Shown: piece by piece, positions 1-7,790 of the stretch
How the letters are laid out: each line of letters starts with the position of its first letter
How positions within the stretch are numbered: the first letter of the stretch is position 1
DNA from: Wenzhouxiangella sp.
Lineage (GTDB): Bacteria; Pseudomonadota; Gammaproteobacteria; Xanthomonadales; Wenzhouxiangellaceae
Direction of reading: 5' to 3'
DNA length: 12,287 nt
NCBI GenBank assembly: GCA_007123575.1
Contig: SKKV01000009.1
Coordinates: 1-12,287 of the forward strand
Notes under the pieces: model-generated
Databases searched by the model: none
What the model was told of the DNA's origin: nothing
The model's input: the letters and a program-made list of their open reading frames with translations, nothing else
Program-made: the position numbers and the translations under genes

Positions 1-2109
1 GGTCTGCACGTTGGCCTGCCCGGTTTCGATGAAGTCGATACTACCGTTCGGCAAACGAACGATACGGGTACCAGCCGGCAAATCCAGACCCTCGCGCTCG
101 AGGTTCAGCAGCGCGCCCAGGCCAATCTGGCTGATCGCGTCATCGAGATCAATCCGGTACAGGTCAGCCGAAATGCTCAGATCGTCCAGCGGCTGGAACA
201 CGACACCGAAGTTGAAGCTTTCGGAATCCTCGGCATTCAGATCCGGGTTACCGCCGCTGAAGTTCGTGACCTGGCGGGTCGGACACTCGTCGGCCGGAAC
301 TCCCTGCTGCTCACAGAACAGCAAGTCGGTGACCGGGTTGTTCGAATCGGCGCGAACCTGGTTCAACTGAATCAGGGTCGGTGCACGGAAGCCCTGGCCG
401 TAAGAAGCGCGCAGCATCAGCTGGTCGATCGGCTGGTAGCGGAACGCAACGGTCGGCGAGAACGCGGAACCGAAGTCGCTGTAGTCGTCGTAACGCGCAG
501 CGATGGTCATTTCCAGGGTGTCGATCAGCGGGATCAGCACCTCACCGAAAACTGCCCAACGGTCACGCGTGCCAGACGCGGTGTTACCGGCAGAACCGAT
601 GACGTTGCCGGCTTCACGCTGGCTGTCGTAGATATCCTGGTAACGGGTGTCGGCGTACTCAACACCGCCAGCCCAGCCGATACGGCCAGCAAAACCGCTC
701 AGGGTCAGACCAGACTGCCAGGTGTCGTTGCGCAGGTCACGGGTAAGGGTCGCGGAGCTTGCGGTCACGGCATCAGCATTGGCCGGGTTGGCCGGGTTGT
801 TGAAGTCATAGACGCCCTGGGCAACCAGATCTTCGATGATGTTGGTCAGCACGTAGCCGGTATTGTAGTCGATCGACTCAGCCTTGAAGAAACGGGCGTA
901 GAAGTCGTAGTCGATATCGCCGAAGCGACCTTCCAGACCCAGCACGTTGTCGAGCTCGTAGGCGCGGGTATCGTCATCACGCGGTCCATGGCCAACGAAG
1001 CGGTGCAGCAGGAACATGTCTTCGCCGAAGGTGTTTGCCGGGTTGTCGCCACCGATGAAGAACAGGCCGGCTGCCGGGGCATAGCGACCGAAGCTCTTGA
1101 CTCGGCTGAAGGTGTTCTGGGCATAGATCGAGTGGTCCGGGGTCAGCTCGTAAGACACATTGAGGAAGCTGCCGAGACGTTTGATGCCACCGGTCTGGGC
1201 CGATACGTCAGCATACGGGAAACCGCAAGCGGTATCGCCCGGGAACGGCGGATAGTCGAAGATACCTGCAAAGCCGGCATCATCGCCGCAATCGCCTACG
1301 GCGCGGTAGGCACCGGCCAGCGGGCCGCCGAGGATGAAAGCAGTGTTACCGAACTGGCTGACACCGACGGTGTCGACGCCAAGGCGGTCGCCCGGTGCAA
1401 ACTGGGCCGCGCTGTAAGGACGGTCGCCGTCAAAGATCGGATCACGCTCGAACCACTCAGCGGTGAATACGAACGAGGTGCGCTCGCCGGAGCCACCGAA
1501 GACGGTGTTGAAGCCCTTCTCGTCGCCACCGGCGCGGGTCGGGTTGGAAACAAATGCACTGACTTCGGCGCCTTCATAGTCATCGCGCAGGATGATGTTG
1601 ATGGCACCACCGATGGCATCGGCACCGTAAACGGCGGAAGCTGAGTCGGTCAGAATTTCAATGCGCTCGATGGCATTGATCGGGATCGAGTTCAGGTTGG
1701 CTGCGGCACCACCGGTGAACGGGCTGCCGGGCTGGCGGCGACCGTTGACCAGAACGGCGGTACGGCCAGCCCCCAGACCACGCAGGTCGACCAGGGCAAC
1801 CTGACCGAAGCTGGTGCCCGAGCGCTCACGGAACGAGCCGAACGAGTTGAAGGTGGTGGAACGCAGTAGGTCAGCGATATTCTCCTGGCCGGAAAATTCG
1901 ATTTCCTCACGCGTAATGGTGGTTACCGGGGTGGCGCCTTCAACGTCGGCCCGGGAAATACGTGAACCGGTGACCTGGACGCGGTCCAGATCGGCGGCCT
2001 CTTCGTCCTGGGCAGCGACCGGCGATGCGGTCATTGCCAGGCCAGCAATCATACCCGCCCCAAGGGCGTAGTTGATTGCCTGGGCAAGTGGGTTACGGTT
2101 GTGCTTCAT
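1..2109 (-). CDS. TonB-dependent outer-membrane receptor (3' end outside window)
   Basis: This gene encodes a TonB-dependent receptor, an outer-membrane beta-barrel that imports a ligand using TonB/ExbBD energy. The minus frame is open for 703 codons from an ATG at 2109 to the window edge, with no stop. A GGAGAG ribosome site lies 4 bases upstream (2114-2119). Residues 1-33 form a signal peptide ending in a SPVAA-type cleavage site. A TonB-box-like segment (LDRVQVTGSRI) spans about residues 41-51. The plug domain follows to about 170 and includes the usual VYGADAIGGAINII stretch. The barrel begins after it and carries the typical RASYGQGFRAP motif at 567-577. Two cysteine pairs (C274/C295 and C599/C609) sit in likely surface loops and may form disulfides. 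Family members are usually 750-1000 residues, so the last barrel strands are missing only because the window ends. The substrate cannot be read from the sequence. No neighbouring transport gene narrows it. The family call is firm. Confidence 0.95.
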   Translation of the reverse strand, partial: MKHNRNPLAQAINYALGAGMIAGLAMTASPVAAQDEEAADLDRVQVTGSRISRADVEGATPVTTITREEIEFSGQENIADLLRSTTFNSFGSFRERSGTSFGQVALVDLRGLGAGRTAVLVNGRRQPGSPFTGGAAANLNSIPINAIERIEILTDSASAVYGADAIGGAINIILRDDYEGAEVSAFVSNPTRAGGDEKGFNTVFGGSGERTSFVFTAEWFERDPIFDGDRPYSAAQFAPGDRLGVDTVGVSQFGNTAFILGGPLAGAYRAVGDCGDDAGFAGIFDYPPFPGDTACGFPYADVSAQTGGIKRLGSFLNVSYELTPDHSIYAQNTFSRVKSFGRYAPAAGLFFIGGDNPANTFGEDMFLLHRFVGHGPRDDDTRAYELDNVLGLEGRFGDIDYDFYARFFKAESIDYNTGYVLTNIIEDLVAQGVYDFNNPANPANADAVTASSATLTRDLRNDTWQSGLTLSGFAGRIGWAGGVEYADTRYQDIYDSQREAGNVIGSAGNTASGTRDRWAVFGEVLIPLIDTLEMTIAARYDDYSDFGSAFSPTVAFRYQPIDQLMLRASYGQGFRAPTLIQLNQVRADSNNPVTDLLFCEQQGVPADECPTRQVTNFSGGNPDLNAEDSESFNFGVVFQPLDDLSISADLYRIDLDDAISQIGLGALLNLEREGLDLPAGTRIVRLPNGSIDFIETGQANVQT

Positions 2110-2137
2110 CAGACTCTCCAAAGTTGTCTTTTGATTG

Positions 2138-2167
2138 TGCTTTGAAAGCATTCGATACTAGTATCGA
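2138..2167. promoter_or_regulatory. Twin palindromes upstream of the receptor gene
   Basis: A perfect 16-bp palindrome, TCGATACTAGTATCGA (2152-2167), lies next to a second one, TGCTTT-g-AAAGCA (2138-2150). Both fall 29-58 bases before the receptor start codon. Nine bases of the larger palindrome (CGATACTAG) recur at 2251-2259 inside the candidate promoter. They could be binding sites for a dimeric regulator, or leader hairpins in the mRNA. I do not recognise the motif as belonging to a named regulator. Confidence 0.35.
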
Positions 2168-2252
2168 CAGCAATGTGTCGGAGCTAGAGAAACCTCACAC
2201 CAAAACATCGCCCCATGGCGAATTTCTGGTTCGGCCCTCCGACTCTGCGCCG

Positions 2253-2281
2253 ATACTAGCACCATCCATCGGCGATGAAAA
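2253..2281 (-). promoter_or_regulatory. Candidate sigma-70 promoter for the receptor gene
   Basis: On the minus strand a TTTTCA -35-like hexamer (2276-2281) is followed by a 17-base spacer and a TAGTAT -10-like hexamer (2253-2258). An extended -10 TGC (2259-2261) sits directly before the -10. Each hexamer matches consensus at four of six positions. Transcription would start near 2246 and give a leader of about 137 nt. An inverted repeat CGCCGAT (2248-2254) / ATCGGCG (2268-2274) overlaps the -10 and spacer and could be an operator. This is inference from sequence only. Confidence 0.4.
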
Positions 2282-2430
2282 GGGGTTTGTTAAAGTCTCG
2301 TAAACCTCACGGGAATCTGGGATTGCCCGTCAGGTCGCTGATTCTATTCGAAATCACTTTCTTCGCCGACCTTTTCTGGCGATGATTACTTGGATACACC
2401 GCCTTCAAGGCACTCCGGCTTGGGGCGCCT

Positions 2431-4176
2431 TCAGCTCAAGGCCGATTTAACGCGCGCCAGCTCATCCTTTAACGCTTGCGGCACGCGCGGCTCGAATTCT
2501 TGAAGGAATGCATCAATGGCCTGGACCTCTTCGCGCCACCCGGCCTGGTCAAAGGCCAGCAGCGTGTTCATGTCTGGCTGCTCGGCCAGCCCGTCCAGGT
2601 TGATGTCGCCGTCGGCGGGCAGCAAGCCAACCGGCGTTTCGCTGGCCTCGACTTCGCCACGGCAGCGAGCCAGGATCCATTCAAGCACACGCAGGTTGTC
2701 GCCAAATCCCGGCCAGATAAAGCCGCCGTCAGCATCGCGTCGAAACCAGTTGACCTGGAAAATCTTCGGTGGATGGGTCAGTTTCTCGCCCAGCGCCAGC
2801 CAGTGGCCCCAGTAGTCACCGAAGTGATAGCCGCAAAATGGCTTCATTGCCATCGGGTCGCGCCGGACCACGCCGACCTGGCCGGTGGCCGCGGCCGTGG
2901 TTTCCGACGCCATGGCGCCCCCAACCAGAACGCCATGCTGCCAGTCACGCGCCTCCAGGACCAGCGGCGCCAGGCTGGCGCGTCGGCCGCCGAAGACGAT
3001 GGCATCGATGGGAACGCCGGCCTTGCTCTCGGCCTGGTCGGAATAGCTGGGGCAGCGTTGGATCGATACGGTAAAGCGGCTGTTGGGATGGGCGGCCGGA
3101 CCGTTTTTCGGATCAAAGTCCCGACCTTGCCAGTCAGTGGCTGGCACCCGGTCATCAAGCCCTTCCCACCAGGGCTGGTTATCTTCGGTGGTAGCGACGT
3201 TGGTGAAGATCGCTTCGCGGTCAAGCATGGCCAGTGCGTTGGGGTTGGTCTTGTCGCTGGTGCCGGGGGCGACACCGAAGAAGCCAGCTTCGGGGTTGAT
3301 GGCATACAGGCGACCGTCTTCACCCGGATGCAGCCAGCAGATGTCGTCGCCCACGGTCCAGACCTTCCAGCCCTGTTCGCGGTAGGCTTCGGGCGGTATC
3401 AGCATGGCCAGGTTGGTCTTGCCGCAGGCCGAGGGGAATGCGGCTGCCACGTAGCGTACTTCACCGGCCGGATTTTCGATGCCGACGATCAGCATGTGTT
3501 CGGCCAGCCAGCCCTCGCTGCGGGCCTGATAGCTGGCTATGCGAAGCGCATGGCATTTCTTGCCCAGCAGCGCATTGCCACCATAGCCGGAGCCGAAGCT
3601 CTGGATGCTGAGCTCCTCCGGAAAATGCATGATGTAGCGGCGTTCCGGATCCAGCTCGCCAGTGGAGTGCAGGCCCTTGACGAAGGTTCCTTCGCGCTCG
3701 ACCCGATCCAATGCCGCCTGACCCATCCGGGTCATCAGCCGCATATTGGCCACCACGTATGGGCTATCGGTCAGCTCGACACCGCAGCGCGACAGCGGCG
3801 AATCGATCGGCCCCATGCAGTAGGGCACCACATATAAGGTGCGACCTTCCATGCACCCGGAGAACAGACCGTTCATCAGCGCATGGGCTTCGGCCGGATC
3901 CATCCAGTTGTTGTTCGGGCCGGCATCGTCCTTGTTGCTGGTGCAGACGAAGGTCAGGTGTTCGACCCGGGCGACATCTTTCGGGTCCGAGCGGTGCAGG
4001 TAGCAGTCCGGATGGGTTTGTTCGTTGAGCTTGAGCAAATCGCCGGTTTCAAGCATCTGCTCGATCAGCCGCTGGGTCTCGGCCTCGGATCCATCACACC
4101 AGTGAACCCGGCTGGCGCGACACTGCGCGCTCACCTGGTCCACCCATTCATTCAGGGCGGAAAGTTTCGAAGTCAT
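2431..4176 (-). CDS. pckG: Phosphoenolpyruvate carboxykinase, GTP-dependent
   Basis: This enzyme interconverts oxaloacetate + GTP and phosphoenolpyruvate + GDP + CO2 (EC 4.1.1.32), the cytosolic entry step of gluconeogenesis. The 581-residue protein is close to the usual length of bacterial GTP-type enzymes. Visible family landmarks include HRSDP (61-65, substrate-binding Arg62) and LLGKKCHALR (203-212, metal-binding Lys). EHML (226-229) carries the metal-binding His. The P-loop AFPSACGKTN (246-255) contains the reactive Cys251, and the second metal site VGDDICW spans 275-281. FGGRR (395-399) and the guanine-pocket segment FIWPGFGDN (486-494) are also present. The ATP-type enzyme (PckA) lacks this architecture, so the GTP class is clear. 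The ATG at 4176 has no strong Shine-Dalgarno sequence, but no better start is seen. The gene is divergent from the CsgG-like gene and appears monocistronic. Confidence 0.98.
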   Translation of the reverse strand: MTSKLSALNEWVDQVSAQCRASRVHWCDGSEAETQRLIEQMLETGDLLKLNEQTHPDCYLHRSDPKDVARVEHLTFVCTSNKDDAGPNNNWMDPAEAHALMNGLFSGCMEGRTLYVVPYCMGPIDSPLSRCGVELTDSPYVVANMRLMTRMGQAALDRVEREGTFVKGLHSTGELDPERRYIMHFPEELSIQSFGSGYGGNALLGKKCHALRIASYQARSEGWLAEHMLIVGIENPAGEVRYVAAAFPSACGKTNLAMLIPPEAYREQGWKVWTVGDDICWLHPGEDGRLYAINPEAGFFGVAPGTSDKTNPNALAMLDREAIFTNVATTEDNQPWWEGLDDRVPATDWQGRDFDPKNGPAAHPNSRFTVSIQRCPSYSDQAESKAGVPIDAIVFGGRRASLAPLVLEARDWQHGVLVGGAMASETTAAATGQVGVVRRDPMAMKPFCGYHFGDYWGHWLALGEKLTHPPKIFQVNWFRRDADGGFIWPGFGDNLRVLEWILARCRGEVEASETPVGLLPADGDINLDGLAEQPDMNTLLAFDQAGWREEVQAIDAFLQEFEPRVPQALKDELARVKSALS

Positions 4177-4423
4177 CTGCGCTTTACTTGGGATCGTGGT
4201 CAGCTATGTAAGCCCCTCAGGTTACCCCCCCGCTTGCTGTCTTTGCAAGTGTTCGAGGCGATAAGTTTTTTGCCCGGCCGACACGGGCAGACTTCATAAT
4301 GAACGAGTGCCTAATGCTCCGGTCGGAACTGATGCACTGTCAGGATTTGCGACCGTTTCTCGTTTCTATGAGGCAGCACAACCCTGACTGAAAGATTTTT
4401 GAATATCACCGGAGGTTTTCGAC
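4177..4423. promoter_or_regulatory. Divergent control region between pckG and the CsgG-like gene
   Basis: This 247-base stretch separates two divergent genes and must carry both promoters. On the plus strand a CATAAT hexamer (4295-4300) is a fair -10 element, but no good -35 lies at the right distance. A strong GGAGG ribosome site (4411-4415) precedes the ATG at 4424 by eight bases. A TGCCCG/CGGGCA hairpin (4271-4289) sits in the middle. I could not identify a pckG promoter with confidence. Confidence 0.35.
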
Positions 4424-5173
4424 ATGAAACGCTTGTATCTTTCCACCATGTGCCTTGCCCTGATCCTGGGCTGCAGCCTGCTGGCCGCCCCGGCCCTGGC
4501 TGACCGCCCGGTGCTTGGCGTGGCTGAATTCACCAACGAAGCCACAGGCGCGCGCTGGTGGCGTGGCGGGGTTGGCTGGGAATTGTCCAGCATGCTGGCT
4601 AACGAATTAGCCGCCATTGGCGCCTTTACCATCGTTGAACGGACCAATCTCGAAGCGGTGATGAGCGAGCAGGATCTGGGCGCGTCTGGCCGCGTCCGGC
4701 CGGATACGGCCGCCCAGATCGGGCAGCTTACCGGTGCCCAGTACATCGTCCTGGGAACGGTTACGGCGTATTCGGAAGACACCTCGCGCACCGGCGGGGG
4801 TGTGAATCTGCGCGGCGTCAATATCGGCGGTCGCAGCACGAACATTGGCGTTGGCGGAAAGCGCACCCAGGCCTACGTGGCTGTTGATCTGCGCGTTGTC
4901 AACGCTACTACCGGAGAACTGGCCCATGTGCGTACCATCGAAGGTCGGACCTCGGATTCCGGGATCAACCTGCGCGCCAGCCGTGGCTGGATTGGCGGCA
5001 ACCTGGCTCACGAAGAAAACACCCCGGCTGGTGAGGCCATACGCGCGGCGCTGATCGAGATCACCGATTATCTTGAGTGCGAAATGGTGCTGAAGACCTC
5101 GGCCTGCCGGGCCACCTACCAGGAGCGCGAAGACACCCGCCGCGAACGCACCCGTAGTCGGCTGCGGTTCTAG
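4424..5173 (+). CDS. Secreted CsgG-family protein
   Basis: This 249-residue protein belongs to the CsgG/HfaB-like family, whose members include the curli secretion pore and many periplasmic or outer-membrane proteins of unknown role. Residues 1-26 are a signal peptide (basic start, hydrophobic core, APALA cleavage before Asp27). Cys17 in ILGC resembles a weak lipobox, so lipidation cannot be excluded, but a leucine at -2 is atypical. The core runs from VLGVAEFTN (30-38) through the conserved FTIVERTNLEAVMSEQ (68-83) and LTGAQYIVLGTVT (102-114). It continues with a Gly-rich segment (124-145) where CsgG has membrane strands, then VAVDLRVVNATTGEL (152-166). The end (230-249) is a short Arg-rich tail. 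No curli genes (csgA, B, E, F) are nearby, so a curli role is unlikely. A strong GGAGG site fixes the start. The gene ends at a shared terminator. Confidence 0.85.
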   Translation: MKRLYLSTMCLALILGCSLLAAPALADRPVLGVAEFTNEATGARWWRGGVGWELSSMLANELAAIGAFTIVERTNLEAVMSEQDLGASGRVRPDTAAQIGQLTGAQYIVLGTVTAYSEDTSRTGGGVNLRGVNIGGRSTNIGVGGKRTQAYVAVDLRVVNATTGELAHVRTIEGRTSDSGINLRASRGWIGGNLAHEENTPAGEAIRAALIEITDYLECEMVLKTSACRATYQEREDTRRERTRSRLRF

Positions 5174-5196
5174 CCCAAACCACCATTGACACGGTC

Positions 5197-5226
5197 AAAA
5201 AGCGCCGCCCCCGGGCGGCGCTTTTT
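5197..5226. terminator. Bidirectional rho-independent terminator
   Basis: Perfect 14-bp arms (5197-5210 and 5213-5226) form a GC-rich hairpin flanked by A5 on the left and T5 on the right, so it can terminate on both strands. It begins 24 bases after the CsgG-like stop codon and lies just beyond the stop of the convergent sulfotransferase gene. It is the clearest terminator in the window. Confidence 0.93.
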
Positions 5227-5229
5227 GCT

Positions 5230-6813
5230 TTACTGAATCTCCATCCCACCCTGCCGAAGACGCTCAACCAGCGGTGCCAAATTCTCGCGGTACTGCTTCC
5301 ACAAGCCGACTGAGCGGGCATGAATGGGCTGGTTGACCTGGCTGGCGCTACCAGTGGCCGTGGGCCGGGTTTGCTGATGGAACGCCAGGCAGCTTTCCTG
5401 CCAGCTCAAGTTGGCAAAGGCCAACATTTTTTCCACGACCTCGCGCGGCGACTGAACCAGCGTCTCGTAGCGGCACACCATCAGGGATGAATCCGGGATA
5501 ACGGATTGCCAGAAATCGGTCAGCTTGCGGTGGGCCAGGTAATAGCGGGCCAGCTTGTCCAGGTCGTAGGAATAGCCGCAGGCCTTGCCGGCGAACAGGT
5601 GCTTGTAGAGCGCATAGCAGTTGTCCACCGGGTCGCGCTCGACCAGGATGATGCGGGCATTTGGCAACGCGGCATGGATCAGGCCCAGGTACAGGGCATT
5701 CTGCGGCATCTTGTCGGTGAAATGACTATGCTCGCCGGCCCTTGGTGCGACACGCTCAAGCCAGGCCCTGCCCAGCGCGCCCAGGTCAAGCTGCTCGACA
5801 CTTCCAGCCACCCGCGCCACCAGTGGTTCGTTCGGGTCTCCGCCCACCTGGCGGGTCAGCAGCATTTGCAGGTCCTTAAGCTCGCCGCAGGGGGCAAGAT
5901 CATCGTGCGCGCCGAGGATGTTTTCGACCAGCGAGGTTCCGCTGCGCGGCAGGCCGACAATGAATACCGGGGTCGGGCCATCGGTCGGCGCATCTTCGGC
6001 CGGACCGAATGACCGGGGATCGAGATCGGCCAGGGCCTGCATCCCGGCGATTTCGGCATCTGGCTGTTCGTTGATCAGGCGATCGACTTCGCCCGCGCCG
6101 GCCGACAGGTGCTCGAACGCGGCTTGAAATTGCTCCAGGTCCTCCAACTCCTTGGCCAGGGCGTAGCGAGCCAGCGCCCGGGTGTAGGGTGCAGAGGCGT
6201 GTTCGACGGCCTGTTTCAGGGCATCGAGGTGGTTTCGGTCAGCGGTCTGGGTGCGAGTCATGGAGCGCTGGTAAAGCGCACCGAAATCGCCGGGATTGAG
6301 GCGCAGCGCCTCGTCAAAGACCTGCTCGGCCTGCTCGGACATGCCAAACACCCGCAGCGAGGTGGCCAGGTTATGCAGGATGCCAGGATGTCGCGGGGCG
6401 CGGCGGGCAGCTTCGGTAAACAGGTTCAGGGCCATGCGGTGATCGCCAGCGCGGCTGAAGATATTGCCGAGATGGTCGAACTGGTCGGCCCGGGTCGGGC
6501 CCAGCTCAAGCGCCTTGCGGGCAAACTGGTTGGCACCCAGGTATTCGCCAACGTGCAGCAGACAGCGACCGAACAGGATATTGAAATCGACCGATCGATC
6601 ATCGAGTTCCAGCGCCTTGCCGGCCGCGCCGCCGGCTTTCTGATACTCGCCGCAGCGCAGCCACAGCTCGCTGAAAGTCGCCCAGCCCGGCGCATAGTCA
6701 GGGGCTTGCTCGACCAGCTGCTCGCACAGGTTGCCGGCCGACTCAAGCTGGTTTTCGCGCATCAGGCGCTGAATTTCGCTGACTTGGCTGTCAGGAGAAG
6801 AAGTTTCGTTCAT
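5230..6813 (-). CDS. TPR-repeat sulfotransferase
   Basis: The protein joins an N-terminal tetratricopeptide array to a sulfotransferase domain that would move a sulfuryl group from PAPS to an unknown acceptor, probably in the cytosol. Counting from the ATG at 6813 it has 527 residues. Roughly five TPR units occupy about 13-176. The PAPS 5'-phosphosulfate loop VGLPRSGTSLVE lies at 286-297, DKMPQN at 367-372, and the 3'-phosphate segment ILVERDPVDNCYALYK at 389-404. The C-terminal SASQVNQPIHARSVGLWKQY stretch (488-507) is also typical of TPR-sulfotransferases. The frame can be extended 17 codons to a TTG at 6864, but no ribosome site precedes it, so I prefer the ATG. TPRs probably recruit the acceptor. 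The gene is divergent from a 2-oxoglutarate hydroxylase gene (150 bp apart), which may point to a shared substrate. That link is inference. Confidence 0.9.
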   Translation of the reverse strand: MNETSSPDSQVSEIQRLMRENQLESAGNLCEQLVEQAPDYAPGWATFSELWLRCGEYQKAGGAAGKALELDDRSVDFNILFGRCLLHVGEYLGANQFARKALELGPTRADQFDHLGNIFSRAGDHRMALNLFTEAARRAPRHPGILHNLATSLRVFGMSEQAEQVFDEALRLNPGDFGALYQRSMTRTQTADRNHLDALKQAVEHASAPYTRALARYALAKELEDLEQFQAAFEHLSAGAGEVDRLINEQPDAEIAGMQALADLDPRSFGPAEDAPTDGPTPVFIVGLPRSGTSLVENILGAHDDLAPCGELKDLQMLLTRQVGGDPNEPLVARVAGSVEQLDLGALGRAWLERVAPRAGEHSHFTDKMPQNALYLGLIHAALPNARIILVERDPVDNCYALYKHLFAGKACGYSYDLDKLARYYLAHRKLTDFWQSVIPDSSLMVCRYETLVQSPREVVEKMLAFANLSWQESCLAFHQQTRPTATGSASQVNQPIHARSVGLWKQYRENLAPLVERLRQGGMEIQ

Positions 6814-6915
6814 GGCAATGGGTTCCAAACTCAGGGCCGCAGGCCCAGTGTTGTTGAAGGTCAACCGGGCATGATAGCGGATCAGCCCGGCATTTTTCCT
6901 GCCAACCTGGCCCTG

Positions 6916-6924
6916 TGCTAGACT
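6916..6924 (+). promoter_or_regulatory. Candidate extended -10 promoter of the hydroxylase gene
   Basis: TGC followed by TAGACT forms an extended -10 element, with a T-rich stretch at 6893-6898 roughly where a -35 would sit. Transcription would begin near 6931. This would place an alternative GTG start at 6915 upstream of the transcript and supports the ATG at 6963. The GTGCTAG core is also found in the receptor's candidate promoter. Confidence 0.4.
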
Positions 6925-6962
6925 TTCCGGCTGTCAGTTGTTGCAACGCGCGCGCCCGATCC

Positions 6963-7766
6963 ATGCTCCCCCCCGGCTACGAAAAAAAATCCTTTCGCCG
7001 CTTCAGCCAGGCCGTCGACCTGGACCGCCTGCGCTCTGATTTCGAATCGATTCCCTCCGAAACCTGGCAGGCGTCCTACTGGGGCGATATCCACTGCTCG
7101 GTGGGCATGCTGCTGCTGCGCGGCGGCACCCAGGGCACGCAGGAAGACTTCTACTGCAGTCAGGTCAGTGACCACGCGCTGCTGGGACGACTGGACTATA
7201 TCCGCGAGCTGATTGACACGGAAGGACCGTTCGGCGGCGCGACTTATGCGTTCCTGTTTCGGATGCGGCCCAACGGCGTGACCCTGGTCCATCGCGATAC
7301 CATCGAGCGCTGGTTCGACATGTATCGCATCCACGTGCCGATCCAGACCAATCCCGACGCATTTCTGATTGCCGACAATCGCTCCCAGCACTTTGCAGCC
7401 GGTCACGCCTGGTCGTTCGACAACCAGTCACGCCACGGCGTGGTCAACGGCGACGAGGAGCGCATTCACCTGATCTTCGACGTGGCCTGGAATCCGAAAC
7501 TGAAAGAACAGATCGACCGCGCCGAGCTGCTGCCCGGCGAGGTCAATCAATCACATATCGACCGGATTCACGCCAAGGAAAAGGCCGTGCCCTCGTATTT
7601 CGGCGACCCGGTTGTTCGTCAGGGCATCCAGCGCCTGCGCTCACGCGGCATGGGTGATGAGCAGATCGTCCAGTTCTTCAACGCCAAGCGCGTCCCTACC
7701 AGGAACTACTACGACCAGCGCTGGACGGTCGACATGATCCGTCAGGTCGAAAGCGCTTCTGTCTGA
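6963..7766 (+). CDS. Aspartyl/asparaginyl beta-hydroxylase-like 2-oxoglutarate dioxygenase
   Basis: This 267-residue protein resembles the aspartyl/asparaginyl beta-hydroxylase family, Fe(II)/2-oxoglutarate enzymes that hydroxylate amino-acid side chains. The double-stranded beta-helix core spans about 90-175. It contains HRDT (His110, Asp112), YRIHVPIQTN (121-130), GHAWSFDN (147-154), SRHGVVN with His158, and ERIHLIFD with Arg167. By family analogy His110 and His158 bind iron and Arg167 binds 2-oxoglutarate. Cytosolic location is likely, because no signal peptide is seen. About 60 C-terminal residues (208-262) lie outside the core and form a separate helical-looking domain, discussed in the findings. 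The start is uncertain: no Shine-Dalgarno precedes the ATG at 6963, and a GTG at 6915 is in frame but lies on the promoter. The gene is divergent from the sulfotransferase gene and convergent with the kinase gene, whose stop lies 24 bases away. The true substrate is unknown. Confidence 0.82.
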   Translation: MLPPGYEKKSFRRFSQAVDLDRLRSDFESIPSETWQASYWGDIHCSVGMLLLRGGTQGTQEDFYCSQVSDHALLGRLDYIRELIDTEGPFGGATYAFLFRMRPNGVTLVHRDTIERWFDMYRIHVPIQTNPDAFLIADNRSQHFAAGHAWSFDNQSRHGVVNGDEERIHLIFDVAWNPKLKEQIDRAELLPGEVNQSHIDRIHAKEKAVPSYFGDPVVRQGIQRLRSRGMGDEQIVQFFNAKRVPTRNYYDQRWTVDMIRQVESASV

Positions 7767-7790
7767 CCAACCCGCCCGCCGGGCAGGGGC

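Larger units (their letters stand above)
2110..2430. other. Intergenic region between receptor and pckG
   Basis: This 321-base gap lies between two minus-strand genes and contains no plausible protein gene. Its receptor-proximal half holds a candidate promoter and palindromes, listed separately. The pckG-proximal half has only a short GCCTT-C-AAGGC inverted repeat (2401-2411) without a following T-run, so I see no convincing intrinsic terminator for pckG. The region is visibly more AT-rich than the genes, as expected for control DNA. Confidence 0.7.

Noticed and set aside
988..1644. Plus-strand open frame opposite the receptor
   Set aside because: The minus frame encodes a continuous, recognisable TonB receptor. 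The antisense product shows no family features.
2476..3837. A 453-codon open frame antisense to pckG
   Set aside because: It lies wholly opposite a clear PEPCK gene. Its protein is without recognisable domains, and long antisense frames are common in GC-rich DNA.
4271..4289. TGCCCG/CGGGCA hairpin as a terminator
   Set aside because: The T-run precedes the hairpin on the plus strand, and A residues follow it on the minus strand. Neither direction gives a terminator, and it sits between divergent genes.
6109..6921. Plus-strand open frame opposite the sulfotransferase TPR region
   Set aside because: It is a shadow of the TPR-coding strand and has no ribosome site or known domain.
6915..6962. 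GTG start adding 16 residues to the hydroxylase
   Set aside because: The GTG overlaps the candidate -10 element, has no ribosome site, and the added residues match no family feature.
7774..7784. GCCC-GCC-GGGC hairpin as a terminator between hydroxylase and kinase genes
   Set aside because: The stem has only four pairs and no T-tract on either side.
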